From the NCBI GenBank assembly GCA_934446675.1, contig CAKSEL010000001.1, positions 248,001-312,000 on the forward strand: a DNA stretch of 64,000 nt, written 5' to 3'. Position 1 is the stretch's first letter. The number at the start of each line of letters is the position of its first letter. The stretch comes from an uncultured Eubacteriales bacterium (lineage in GTDB: Bacteria; Bacillota; Clostridia; Oscillospirales; CAG-382). Under the pieces are notes generated by a model. The model did not search any database. It had not been told where the DNA came from and saw only the letters and a program-made list of their open reading frames with translations. This document shows positions 1 to 7,896 of the stretch, piece after piece. A program made the position numbers and the translations under genes.

Positions 1-846
1 TTTACGGTTGAAAAAATCAAAAACTATCTCGATTTTCTGATAAACGAGAAAAAGCTGTATGTCACTCTCCACGGCGCAGGCATAAACAAGAGCAGTCTTG
101 CACCGTACAACATTCACACGAATCCATACTGTCTATACGTAAAATCCTTCTGCGAAAACTGGGACGAGTGCATAAAGCGTCAGTCGGCGGTATACAAAAA
201 GTGTGTTGACGGCGCGTTTTTCGGTTCATGCTACTGCGGAGTCGGAGAATACGTCTTCCCGGTATCGTACAAGGGCAAAACCTACGGCTTTGTCAGCGTC
301 AGCGGATACAAAGGCAGCACGCAAAAGCGCGACCATGCCGCGGACAAGTATACAATGAACGGTGCTGAGCTAAAAAAATTATACTCTCAATGTCTCTCGG
401 ACGAAATTCCGGACATCAGGAGTATAAGTACGCTTATAGAGCCGCTGTGCGCAATGCTTGTCATAAACTCGCTTGACAAGCCGGATATTTTCAAGGATTC
501 CGAAAACGACTACATATACGGTCACATCTGCTCAATTCTCAATGCAAAATATGCCGAAAAGCTGACTATTTCCGGAATTGCAAAAAGCTGCCATTGCAGC
601 GAATCGTATGCAAGCCATATTTTCAAAAAAGTTTCAGGAAAGACCATAAACGGCTATCTTACCGAAATAAGAATATCAAAGGCAAAGACGCTGCTTGAAA
701 ATTCGGGAGCTGATCTTTCAAACATTGCCTTTTCCGTCGGTTTTTCCGACTCAAACTACTTTAATTACGTTTTTGCAAAGAATGTCGGAACATCTCCCGG
801 CAAATACCGGAAAATGCACCGGGGCGCCAAAAACGGCGAAATTTGA
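1..846 (+). CDS. AraC-family regulator with PocR-type sensory domain (5' end outside window)
   Basis: The frame is open from base 1, so the true start lies upstream and 281 residues are visible. The N-terminal part is cysteine-rich and matches a PocR-type ligand-sensing domain: NPYCLYVKSFC, then spaced cysteines, then the GSCYCGVGEYVFPV stretch. From about residue 180 there is a two-helix-turn-helix AraC DNA-binding domain, with ISGIAKSCHCSESYASHIFK as the first HTH and LSNIAFSVGFSDSNYFNYVF as the second, ending in the usual SPGKYRK. Such proteins activate nearby catabolic genes in response to a small molecule. The target is probably upstream of the window. The gene ends one base before the convergent acetyltransferase gene. 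Confidence 0.85.
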   Translation, partial: FTVEKIKNYLDFLINEKKLYVTLHGAGINKSSLAPYNIHTNPYCLYVKSFCENWDECIKRQSAVYKKCVDGAFFGSCYCGVGEYVFPVSYKGKTYGFVSVSGYKGSTQKRDHAADKYTMNGAELKKLYSQCLSDEIPDIRSISTLIEPLCAMLVINSLDKPDIFKDSENDYIYGHICSILNAKYAEKLTISGIAKSCHCSESYASHIFKKVSGKTINGYLTEIRISKAKTLLENSGADLSNIAFSVGFSDSNYFNYVFAKNVGTSPGKYRKMHRGAKNGEI

Positions 847-847
847 A

Positions 848-1498
848 TTACTGCAAAACGAAGTTATTTATCTCTTCTTCGAGCAGTCTATACACCTTTG
901 CGACAAGATAACCGTCGGCAATTGCATGATTGAGCCTTACGGACACGGGCATTACAAAACGACCGTTTTCCTCTCTGTACTTTCCCCAGTTGACTATGGG
1001 CGCAAAAAACAGATGTCCGTCTGGAAGCTCGATATTCAGCGAATCATAGCTCAGCCACGGAATATACGACGCATCAAACCAGTTCGGGTGGTTCTCTGTA
1101 TCAAGCCCGTATTCACGGGTGTTTTTTGCTCTCTCAATATCCTCGGCACAGTCTTTGTAAAACCTGCCGTAATCCTCAGAATACTCGGTATAAACGGGTG
1201 TGCAGGTTTCGGTATCGTCATGGAAAATATACTGCGTCGGATTTATTTTATCGTAGCAGATAAGGGTATCGGTCTGACAGAGATAACCCATTTTATAGTC
1301 GTCGCGCGAATTAAGCACCTTTGAAAGCAGATACAAAAAGTTAATATAGAATTTTGTACCGGTCTTTTTTGAATACTCTTTAAGCTCTGTCACATCTATT
1401 CTCGCGGTGACTGATGTCGAACACCTGCAATCCTGCGAAAAGTGCCTGAACACGCCCTTGCGGTAATAGTTATCTTTTTCAATTATCTTATAGTTCAC
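848..1498 (-). CDS. Chloramphenicol acetyltransferase-like (CatA family) protein
   Basis: A 216-residue protein of the length of type A chloramphenicol acetyltransferases, which transfer acetyl from acetyl-CoA to a hydroxyl group. The catalytic HxxxDG motif is present as NHAIADGYL, with His191 as general base and Asp195 structural. The FxHxxQ-like N-terminus and the FxPIVNWGKY segment also fit the fold. The start is GTG, in a 4-base GTGA overlap with the stop of the upstream flavodoxin-fold gene, implying translational coupling. It is the last gene of the TetR-controlled minus-strand cassette. The family includes true drug-inactivating enzymes and related proteins of unknown substrate. Chloramphenicol resistance cannot be concluded from sequence alone. 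Confidence 0.8.
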   Translation of the reverse strand: MNYKIIEKDNYYRKGVFRHFSQDCRCSTSVTARIDVTELKEYSKKTGTKFYINFLYLLSKVLNSRDDYKMGYLCQTDTLICYDKINPTQYIFHDDTETCTPVYTEYSEDYGRFYKDCAEDIERAKNTREYGLDTENHPNWFDASYIPWLSYDSLNIELPDGHLFFAPIVNWGKYREENGRFVMPVSVRLNHAIADGYLVAKVYRLLEEEINNFVLQ

Positions 1499-2187
1499 TT
1501 CAATTCACCCTTTTCTTTCATATCTTTCCAGTAACTGTTATCATTCTCCCAGAGTTTATCCTCCAGATGCAGTTTTTTGAACATATTATAGAGGCTTTTA
1601 ACCTTAAAAGAGGGTTTTAAGTTTTCAGCGCGCTTTTCAATCCTTACGGCAGTTTTATCGAGCTTTTTTTCAAGGCTCGATTTAAATTTTTCAGGCATAT
1701 CGTTCCAGAAATATCCCCAGACCGACTGCGTAACGACGTGCGTTCTCGCTATACCCCAATAATCCATGCTGTCCTTTATATCCTTTGCCGCGCATTTAAG
1801 TCCTCCGCCGCCTGCCGTCGTTATGATAAGCGCCTGTTTATTCATCATATCGAGGTTCGGACGGTGAACCAGCCAGCGCCAGCCGTAATGGTCGAGAAAC
1901 GACTTTATCTGACCCGGCGCATGAAAGCACCAGACGGGACAGCAGAAGATTATAAGCGACGATCTTGCAAACGCCTCGTTTATCGGCTTTAAATACTCAT
2001 ACGCTCCGCAGTTCTGCTCTTTTCCGTGCAGACACGCATAGCAGCCGCGGCATATATGCGGCATATCGTCCGGAAGCGTAAATTCATACACCTCGCCCGC
2101 GTTATTCAGCTTTGATATAAAGTATTTTGCGGCATTATATGTACTGCTGTTATTTCGTTTTGTCGCGCGTATAAGCGTTATATTCAT
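1495..2187 (-). CDS. NAD(P)H-dependent flavodoxin-fold oxidoreductase
   Basis: A 230-residue flavodoxin-like protein of the NADPH-dependent FMN reductase type. It starts MNITLIRATKR with an FMN phosphate-binding loop near NNSSTYN, carries the CRGCYACLHGKEQNC cysteine segment typical of the multimeric flavodoxin WrbA/iron-sulfur flavoprotein-like group, and has FCCPVWCFHAPGQIKSFLD. Likely roles are reduction of quinones, nitro compounds or similar electrophiles. An upstream GTG at 2196 is in frame, but GAGAGGGTGG is ideally placed for the ATG at 2187, which was chosen. It lies 84 bases after the unknown gene and overlaps the acetyltransferase start by 4 bases, so the two are probably co-translated. 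Confidence 0.8.
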   Translation of the reverse strand: MNITLIRATKRNNSSTYNAAKYFISKLNNAGEVYEFTLPDDMPHICRGCYACLHGKEQNCGAYEYLKPINEAFARSSLIIFCCPVWCFHAPGQIKSFLDHYGWRWLVHRPNLDMMNKQALIITTAGGGGLKCAAKDIKDSMDYWGIARTHVVTQSVWGYFWNDMPEKFKSSLEKKLDKTAVRIEKRAENLKPSFKVKSLYNMFKKLHLEDKLWENDNSYWKDMKEKGELK

Positions 2188-2271
2188 TTTTTCCACCCTC
2201 TCAAAGTTCAGCCTTTAGGGCTGTTTTTTATTATCGGTTGATTTTTTCATACTTCATAACAAGTGTCACTT

Positions 2272-2817
2272 TCAGTACAAACAGAAGAAAAGATATGCTT
2301 GCGGCATACGATTCTCTGTGCATTGCAAGAAACAGTACCGTAAGAAAGCCGAGTACAAAAGAAACCGCAGTAAGAATTTTACCGCACTTCTGATAAGCGG
2401 CTCTTTTGCACCCATTGTAAAGGCAATATCGCTGCTGCGTACAGACAGAAGTTTCATTTCCGGACTGAGTTTCAAAAACTCCATCATCTCCTCTGTCAAA
2501 ACAATTTCGGCGTTATCCGAAATATATGTCCAGCAGTAAGCTCTGCCTTTATACGCCGTAAATTTTCCCGGACTTTGGGTATATTCCGAAAGGCTCGGAT
2601 TATCGTTCAGGATATTCGACAGCTTTGACGGCGCAAGAAGTCCCTTTCGCGTAACGCAGAATCCGCCCGTGCTTTTGCTGCCTGTAAACAAATACACTCT
2701 GCCTTCGTCCGTTATCTTATATTCGTCTGCTGCCTGCTTTGGAAAACGCAAAACGCCGTCACATCGTATCAGCGACTTTCCGAAAATAAACTTTCCGCCT
2801 TTATTCATCTGCGGCAT
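2272..2817 (-). CDS. Conserved protein of unknown function, probably frameshifted near its 3' end
   Basis: The start ATG lies just after the TetR stop (stop at 2819-2821, ATG at 2817) and uses GAGGGG inside the end of the TetR gene as ribosome site, so the two are coupled. The 181-residue frame opens MPQMNKGGKFIFG and contains GRVYLFTGSKSTGGFCVTRKG and LLSVRSSDIAFTMGAKEPL, a globular pattern I do not assign to a named family. After about residue 140 the annotated frame turns into an odd Phe/Leu/Tyr/Arg-rich tail with unusual codons. A -1 shift near base 2395 would instead give a well-formed two-helix membrane tail, with codon use like the rest of the genome, ending at 2231. See findings. Confidence 0.6.
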   Translation of the reverse strand: MPQMNKGGKFIFGKSLIRCDGVLRFPKQAADEYKITDEGRVYLFTGSKSTGGFCVTRKGLLAPSKLSNILNDNPSLSEYTQSPGKFTAYKGRAYCWTYISDNAEIVLTEEMMEFLKLSPEMKLLSVRSSDIAFTMGAKEPLIRSAVKFLLRFLLYSAFLRYCFLQCTENRMPQAYLFFCLY

Positions 2818-2818
2818 T

Positions 2819-3463
2819 TTACTTTTTCCCCTCTTTTCTCTGCTGCGTATTGAACGTACCGAAGAAAAGTCCCACGTGTGCGTCAAGCTTTTCAAGGCAC
2901 TCATTTTGCTTTTCCGGCTGACGGTCACACTCGCCGAGAAGTAGGAGTATCGGCGAAACGTACATAAGCGCAAGTGTTTCGGGATCATGCTCCTCTATTA
3001 CACCAGCGCCGATAAGTCCGCGGAAGATTTCCGCATGGTAATCCGTCATTCTCTTTACAAAGCGCTTTGAATAAAGCTCCGACAGCTCAGGCGTTCTGAA
3101 CTGCTCTATCGTCATCATCTTTCGAAAAGAGCTTATCTCTTTATTATGCAGAGAGTATAAAAATATGCTCCTTACCTTTTCTTTCAGCTCCGCCTCGGTT
3201 ATTCCTTCAAACACATTTTTATCAATTTTTGCATTTCCGACGTGAACATCGACTTCTGACGTATACTTTTCGTACTGTTCTGCAGTATCCTTTACTATTG
3301 CGTCAAAAATTGCCTGCTTGCTCTCATAGTGATTATACAGCGACGGTGCTTTTATTCCCACTGCCTTTGCAATCTCAGCGACGCTTACCGAATCATATCC
3401 GTTCGACGAGAAAAGCTCCAGCGCTTTTTTCAATATCAGTCTTTTTGTATCGTCCTGTTTCAT
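2819..3463 (-). CDS. TetR-family transcriptional regulator
   Basis: A 214-residue TetR/AcrR-type repressor. Residues 1-50 form the DNA-binding domain with the helix-turn-helix VSVAEIAKAVGIKAPSLYNH followed by the typical ESKQAIFDAIV helix. The C-terminal part is variable and would bind an effector. Its promoter is a perfect TTGACA-17-TATAAT. An inverted repeat ACTAAC-4-GTTAGT sits directly downstream of the -10, over the expected transcription start, as in autorepressed TetR genes. The following minus-strand genes (unknown protein, flavin reductase, acetyltransferase) lie close behind without a terminator, so it probably governs the whole cassette. The ligand is unknown. Confidence 0.9.
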   Translation of the reverse strand: MKQDDTKRLILKKALELFSSNGYDSVSVAEIAKAVGIKAPSLYNHYESKQAIFDAIVKDTAEQYEKYTSEVDVHVGNAKIDKNVFEGITEAELKEKVRSIFLYSLHNKEISSFRKMMTIEQFRTPELSELYSKRFVKRMTDYHAEIFRGLIGAGVIEEHDPETLALMYVSPILLLLGECDRQPEKQNECLEKLDAHVGLFFGTFNTQQRKEGKK

Positions 3464-3477
3464 ACAATTCCTCGCTA

Positions 3478-3493
3478 ACTAACATTCGTTAGT
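3478..3493. promoter_or_regulatory. Putative TetR operator
   Basis: The sequence ACTAACATTCGTTAGT is an inverted repeat with 6-base arms and a 4-base centre. It begins 3 bases downstream of the -10 of the TetR promoter, spanning the predicted start site, where binding would block transcription. Confidence 0.65.
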
Positions 3494-3496
3494 ATG

Positions 3497-3525
3497 ATTA
3501 TAGTCCGAAAGCAAAATTTTGTCAA
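3497..3525 (-). promoter_or_regulatory. Sigma-A promoter of the TetR cassette
   Basis: On the minus strand, TTGACA (3520-3525) and TATAAT (3497-3502) are both perfect consensus and are separated by 17 bp, 34 bases upstream of the TetR start codon. Confidence 0.85.
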
Positions 3526-3560
3526 GAGATAAAGCAAAAATTCCGAAAACCGATTTTTTA

Positions 3561-3599
3561 AGGAAAGAAAAACGGCAGCCATGACCTGCAAAGCTGCCG
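3561..3599 (-). terminator. Rho-independent terminator after the rhamnosidase gene
   Basis: A 7-bp stem CGGCAGC/GCTGCCG (3573-3599) is followed on the minus strand by TTTTTCTTT, 33 bases past the rhamnosidase stop. Confidence 0.85.
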
Positions 3600-3632
3600 A
3601 AAATTTACTGATTTTGTTATCCGAAACGCCCT

Positions 3633-5801
3633 TTAAGCCTTTTCAAAGAACACGTACGAACCGGGTTTTACGTCGTAATGATTTTGTCCGATTATTATAT
3701 GTGCGTTTGACGGAGTTGATATATCATATCTTACGGTATCGCCCTCATAAGTCCACTTTGATATTACAAGTCCGCGCATGCTTCTGAATTTGACGTCGAG
3801 TGCGCCGAGCCTTTTATCCGGGTGCGGAGCTATCTCTATACTTCTGAACGCCGCTTTTTCCTCCGACGTCTTTATTCCCGCTGCAACGGTATATATCCAG
3901 TCGAGAACCGAGCCGTAGGCGTAATGGTTATAGGAATTCATATCCTTGCTCCAGGTAGTGCCGTCGTTGCGGATACCGTCCCAATGCTCCCAAATCGTTG
4001 TCGCGCCGTGATTTACCTCATACAGCCACGACGGGAAATTCTCCTGTAAGAGAAGATCGTACGCAACGTCGGCATATCCGTTTTCGCTCAGAGCATGGAG
4101 AAGATACGGCGTTCCGACAAAGCCCGTGGTAAGCTTATTGCCGTTATCGCGTATCAGCTTTACAAGAGAATCCGCGACTGCCTTTTTATTATCGGTAAGC
4201 CCCATGAACAGCGTAAGCACGTGTTCGGTCTGAGTTTTGAGTTCTGTAAACTTTGCTTTATATGCGGAAACTATATTTTCGTAGAGTGTTTCATATTTTG
4301 AAACGTCCTCGCCTATGACTTTACCTGCTTTGACGACGATAGCTGTCGAATAAGCATAGAACGCGCTTGCGATAAGGTTCTCATCGGACGAGCCGCGATA
4401 GCTGCCGTATGGCGCGTCAAGTCCAAGCCAGTCGCTGAAATGCTGTTTTTGCTTTTGCTCTTCTTCAACGATCCAGAGGTTAGGCTCTATTGTCGTATTT
4501 GTCATATAATCGACCCAGCCGCGCATTGTTGCGAAATTATCTTTCAGCACGGTCTTATCGCCGTACATCATATATATTGTCCACGGCACGACGGTTGCGG
4601 CATCGCCCCATGCCGTACTTTTCATTGTTCCGCCCCAGAAATTCGGAACGATCATAGGCACGCCGCCGTCCTCTCCGACGCTTGCGGTAAGGTCATGCAC
4701 CCATTTTTCAAAGAATTTCTTTACGTTATAATTGAAGCACGCCGTCTTTACGAAAACCTGCGCGTCGCCCGTCCAGCCCATTCTTTCGTCGCGCTGCGGA
4801 CAGTCGGTAGGCACGTCGATAAAGTTTGCGCGCTGCGACCAGACGGTATTCTCGACAAGCTTATTGATTTTGGGATTGAGAGTATTTATATATCCCGTGC
4901 GTTTAAGCTCGGAATACACGGCAATTCCCTCAAAATCCGAGAGGTTTACGGTTTCGGGATATGAATCGAGTCTTATATATCTGAACCCGTAGAAGGTAAA
5001 GTGCGGTTTATAATCGTCCCTATTGCCGGAACAGATAAATTTATATGTACACTTTGCGCTGCGGTAATTTTCGTTATAGAAATTTCCGTCGGAATCGAGT
5101 ATTTCGGCAAAGGATATATTAATTTCGGTGCCTCTCTTTGCTTTTACTTTGATATGAAGAAATCCGGCAAAGTTCTGACCGAAATCTATTACGCGCTCGC
5201 CTTTGGGAGTTATTATAAGTTCTTTAGGGTGAATATGGGCGTGTTCCGTTATATATTCGCCCTCCTGCGGTATTATGCGGTCCTTTGAAAGCTCATCAAG
5301 CACCTTTACCGGAACCGGTGCGTCGGGTACGAATGTTGAGTCGAAAATCTCACCGTCGTAAATATCCGAAAACAGAACATTGCTCTTTTTTGCAAGCCAG
5401 CTTGAATCGGTATTTATTTCAATAGTTTGCCCGTCAGCAAGATCTATTTCAAGAGTCGCTATTACAGCTGCCGGCATTGTATTTATATCGGTGCGGTCTT
5501 TACTTATTCTTCCGCGGTGCCAGCCTTTTCCGACGGTAATCTCAAGCGTGCTGTTTTCTTTTAAAAGCTCGGTTACGTCATAATTCTGATACTGAAGTCT
5601 TGTTTTATACTCGGTACAGCCGGGAGCAAGGAAAAACTCGCCTACTCTCACTCCGTCTATATGCGCCTCGTACACGCCTATTGCCGTAACGCTGAGAACG
5701 GCGTTCTTTACCGCGCTTTCGGTTTTTATCTCTTTAAAAAACGTCGGACAGATTTCCCCGTAATCTTCGGGTACTCCTATCCAGCTTGCCTGTTCAAACA
5801 T
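3633..5801 (-). CDS. Alpha-L-rhamnosidase (glycoside hydrolase family 78)
   Basis: A 722-residue enzyme of GH78, which releases terminal alpha-L-rhamnose from plant glycosides and pectic or other polysaccharides. The N-terminal beta domains (GVYEAHIDGVRVGEFFLAPG, GKGWHRGR) are followed by the highly conserved DVPTDCPQRDERMGWTGDAQ segment at the start of the (alpha/alpha)6 catalytic barrel, then by WGDAATVVPW, the SYNHYAYGSVLDW segment and a C-terminal beta domain. There is no signal peptide, so it acts inside the cell on imported oligosaccharides or glycosides. The start MFEQ at 5801 was chosen over ATG 5822 because GGAGGGAAAGAG precedes it. It is monocistronic, with its own promoter and terminator. 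Confidence 0.92.
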   Translation of the reverse strand: MFEQASWIGVPEDYGEICPTFFKEIKTESAVKNAVLSVTAIGVYEAHIDGVRVGEFFLAPGCTEYKTRLQYQNYDVTELLKENSTLEITVGKGWHRGRISKDRTDINTMPAAVIATLEIDLADGQTIEINTDSSWLAKKSNVLFSDIYDGEIFDSTFVPDAPVPVKVLDELSKDRIIPQEGEYITEHAHIHPKELIITPKGERVIDFGQNFAGFLHIKVKAKRGTEINISFAEILDSDGNFYNENYRSAKCTYKFICSGNRDDYKPHFTFYGFRYIRLDSYPETVNLSDFEGIAVYSELKRTGYINTLNPKINKLVENTVWSQRANFIDVPTDCPQRDERMGWTGDAQVFVKTACFNYNVKKFFEKWVHDLTASVGEDGGVPMIVPNFWGGTMKSTAWGDAATVVPWTIYMMYGDKTVLKDNFATMRGWVDYMTNTTIEPNLWIVEEEQKQKQHFSDWLGLDAPYGSYRGSSDENLIASAFYAYSTAIVVKAGKVIGEDVSKYETLYENIVSAYKAKFTELKTQTEHVLTLFMGLTDNKKAVADSLVKLIRDNGNKLTTGFVGTPYLLHALSENGYADVAYDLLLQENFPSWLYEVNHGATTIWEHWDGIRNDGTTWSKDMNSYNHYAYGSVLDWIYTVAAGIKTSEEKAAFRSIEIAPHPDKRLGALDVKFRSMRGLVISKWTYEGDTVRYDISTPSNAHIIIGQNHYDVKPGSYVFFEKA

Positions 5802-5836
5802 CTCTTTCCCTCCGAAAAGCATAATATTATGGTTAT

Positions 5837-5864
5837 ATTATACAATAAATTACGGAATTGTCAA
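5837..5864 (-). promoter_or_regulatory. Sigma-A promoter of the rhamnosidase gene
   Basis: Minus-strand TTGACA (5859-5864) and TATAAT (5837-5842) with a 16-bp spacer lie 35 bases upstream of the start codon. Confidence 0.8.
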
Positions 5865-5963
5865 TGCGTTTTTGAAAAACACGAGAGTTAAGTTATGCCA
5901 TGCAAAACATTTATGCAAAGCGTGCCGGAATACTCTTAACAAATCTTAAATTTTGAATTTTAC

Positions 5964-5992
5964 TTGACAAAAAGTACCGCAAATTATATAAT
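5964..5992 (+). promoter_or_regulatory. Sigma-A promoter of the ABC exporter operon
   Basis: TTGACA (5964-5969) and TATAAT (5987-5992), both perfect, have a 17-bp spacer. The leader to the first ATG is about 65 bases. The rhamnosidase promoter is divergent 100 bases away. Confidence 0.85.
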
Positions 5993-6066
5993 TTACATTG
6001 CACTGTCATCAAACGATACAATATCGGCAATAAATAATAATGAAAAAAACAAGGGAGGCCAATGCT

Positions 6067-7896
6067 ATGAACAAAAATGCCGTGCGCACAGAAAAACGCG
6101 AAAAAGGCAAGCTGCTTTCGGGATTTCTCAAAGGCTCAAAGCATTTCTTTGCGGCAAGCATTGCGGCTTCTGCCGTGACAAGCATTGCGGACATGATAAA
6201 TCCGCAGATAATACGCGCGGCTGTCGACTGTGCGATAGGCGGAAAAAAAGCTTCTCTCCCGAAATTTATGCTTGATGCCGCCGAAAAGCTCGGCGGATTT
6301 TCTTATCTCGGGAAACATCTCTGGATACTCGCCTTATGCATTATGGCGGTCGCCGCGGTTCAGGTAATATCGCAGTACGCAAACAGAGTATATACGGTAA
6401 AGGCGTCCGAAACGCTCGTAAAAACAATGCGCGACAGTCTGTTTTCGCACATTGAGCGTCTGCCGTTCTCATGGCACATGAAAAACAAGACCGGTGACAT
6501 TATTCAGCGCTGCACGTCCGACATTGACACGACAAGAAACTTTCTGTCTGAGCAGCTGACGTCGGTTTTCAAAATTCTTCTCATGCTGTTTCTTTCCGTC
6601 GGCTTCATGTTCTCCATGAACACGCGTCTTACGCTGATTGCGCTTATACCCATGCCGTTTATAATAATGTACTCGGTCCACTTTCACAAAAACATTCACG
6701 AAAGCTTTGAAAAGTGCGACGAAAACGAAGGCAAGCTTTCCGCAATAGCTCAGGAGAACCTGACAGGCGTAAGAGTTGTTCGCGCATTCGGTCTTGAAAA
6801 GGCGGAAATTGACAAATTCGACGTTCAGAACGAGTATTATACAAGCCTTTGGGTAAGAATGTCGCGCATAATGTCAAAATTCTGGTGCATATCCGACGCT
6901 ATATCGGCGTTTCAGATAATGCTTGTAATTATTTTCGGCGCGTTTTTCTGCGTCGGAGGCAGCCTTTCCGAAGGCGAATATCTTGCGTTCATATCCTACA
7001 ACGCTATGCTGTCCTGGCCCATACGCCAGCTCGGACGAATGATCTCCGAAATGAGCAAAGCCGGCGTTTCAATAGACAGAATATACTACATTATGAAAAC
7101 TCCCGTGGAGACCGACGCACCGAATGCAGCAACGCCCGCGCTTAACAAGGACATAAAGTTTGAAAACGTAAGCTTTTCTTACGACGGCATTCACAAGGTA
7201 CTCGACGGCGTGAGCTTTGAAATAAAGCCGGGCACAACGCTCGGTATTCTCGGCGGAACCGGCAACGGAAAATCCACAGTCGCGCTGCTTTTGGACAAAC
7301 TTTACGAGCTCGGCGCGCATGACGGAAAGATAACGATAGGCGGAGTTGACATAAGAGAGATAAAAACTTCGTATCTCAGAAAAAACATCGGGATCGTACT
7401 CCAGGAGCCTTATCTTTTCTCGCGCACAATAGCCGAAAATATAAGCATAGCAAAACCTTCGGCAGGCATTGACGAAATAAGAAAAGCAAGCCGCGGCGCC
7501 TGTCTTGACGAAACGGTAATGTCCTTTACGCACGGATACGACACGGTTGTGGGAGAGCGAGGAGTGACGCTTTCCGGAGGTCAGAAGCAGAGAGCCGCCA
7601 TTGCGAGAATGCTGATGTCGGACGTTCCGATAATGATATTCGACGACTCGTTAAGCGCTGTTGACACCGAAACCGACGCAAAAATAAGAAATGCGATCTC
7701 TGAACGTTTCGGCAAAGCCACGATAATCATAATTTCTCACAGAATTACAACGCTCTGCAAAGCCGACAGCATTCTTGTGCTTGAAAAAGGCAAGGTCAGC
7801 GAATTCGGCACTCACGAAGAGCTCAAAAACGCCGGCGGAATTTATCAGAAGATCTACCGCACTCAGTCTGAAGTAAAGGACGGTGAACTGAATTGA
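6067..7896 (+). CDS. ABC exporter half-transporter, subunit 1 (degenerate ATPase site)
   Basis: A 609-residue fusion of a six-helix type IV exporter membrane domain (about residues 20-325) and an ATPase domain. Walker A is GGTGNGKST, the signature is LSGGQ (502-506) and Walker B ends at Asp526. The position of the catalytic glutamate is Asp527 (IMIFDDS), so its own site should be weakly or non-hydrolytic. With the next gene it would form a heterodimer of the TM287/288 kind, exporting drugs, lipids or peptides. The ATG at 6067 is preceded by GGGAGG with 8-base spacing; an in-frame ATG at 6040 lacks a good ribosome site. Its TGA overlaps the TTG start of subunit 2. Confidence 0.92.
   Translation: MNKNAVRTEKREKGKLLSGFLKGSKHFFAASIAASAVTSIADMINPQIIRAAVDCAIGGKKASLPKFMLDAAEKLGGFSYLGKHLWILALCIMAVAAVQVISQYANRVYTVKASETLVKTMRDSLFSHIERLPFSWHMKNKTGDIIQRCTSDIDTTRNFLSEQLTSVFKILLMLFLSVGFMFSMNTRLTLIALIPMPFIIMYSVHFHKNIHESFEKCDENEGKLSAIAQENLTGVRVVRAFGLEKAEIDKFDVQNEYYTSLWVRMSRIMSKFWCISDAISAFQIMLVIIFGAFFCVGGSLSEGEYLAFISYNAMLSWPIRQLGRMISEMSKAGVSIDRIYYIMKTPVETDAPNAATPALNKDIKFENVSFSYDGIHKVLDGVSFEIKPGTTLGILGGTGNGKSTVALLLDKLYELGAHDGKITIGGVDIREIKTSYLRKNIGIVLQEPYLFSRTIAENISIAKPSAGIDEIRKASRGACLDETVMSFTHGYDTVVGERGVTLSGGQKQRAAIARMLMSDVPIMIFDDSLSAVDTETDAKIRNAISERFGKATIIIISHRITTLCKADSILVLEKGKVSEFGTHEELKNAGGIYQKIYRTQSEVKDGELN

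Noticed and set aside
848..1498. Calling the CAT-like gene a proven chloramphenicol resistance determinant.
   Set aside because: Only the fold and the HxxxDG site are visible. Many relatives have other or unknown substrates.
2209..2229. Hairpin CAGCC/GGCTG followed by TTTTTT on the plus strand between two minus-strand genes.
   Set aside because: It would terminate plus-strand transcripts, but no plus-strand gene ends nearby. In the minus direction no T-run follows, so it does not split the TetR cassette.
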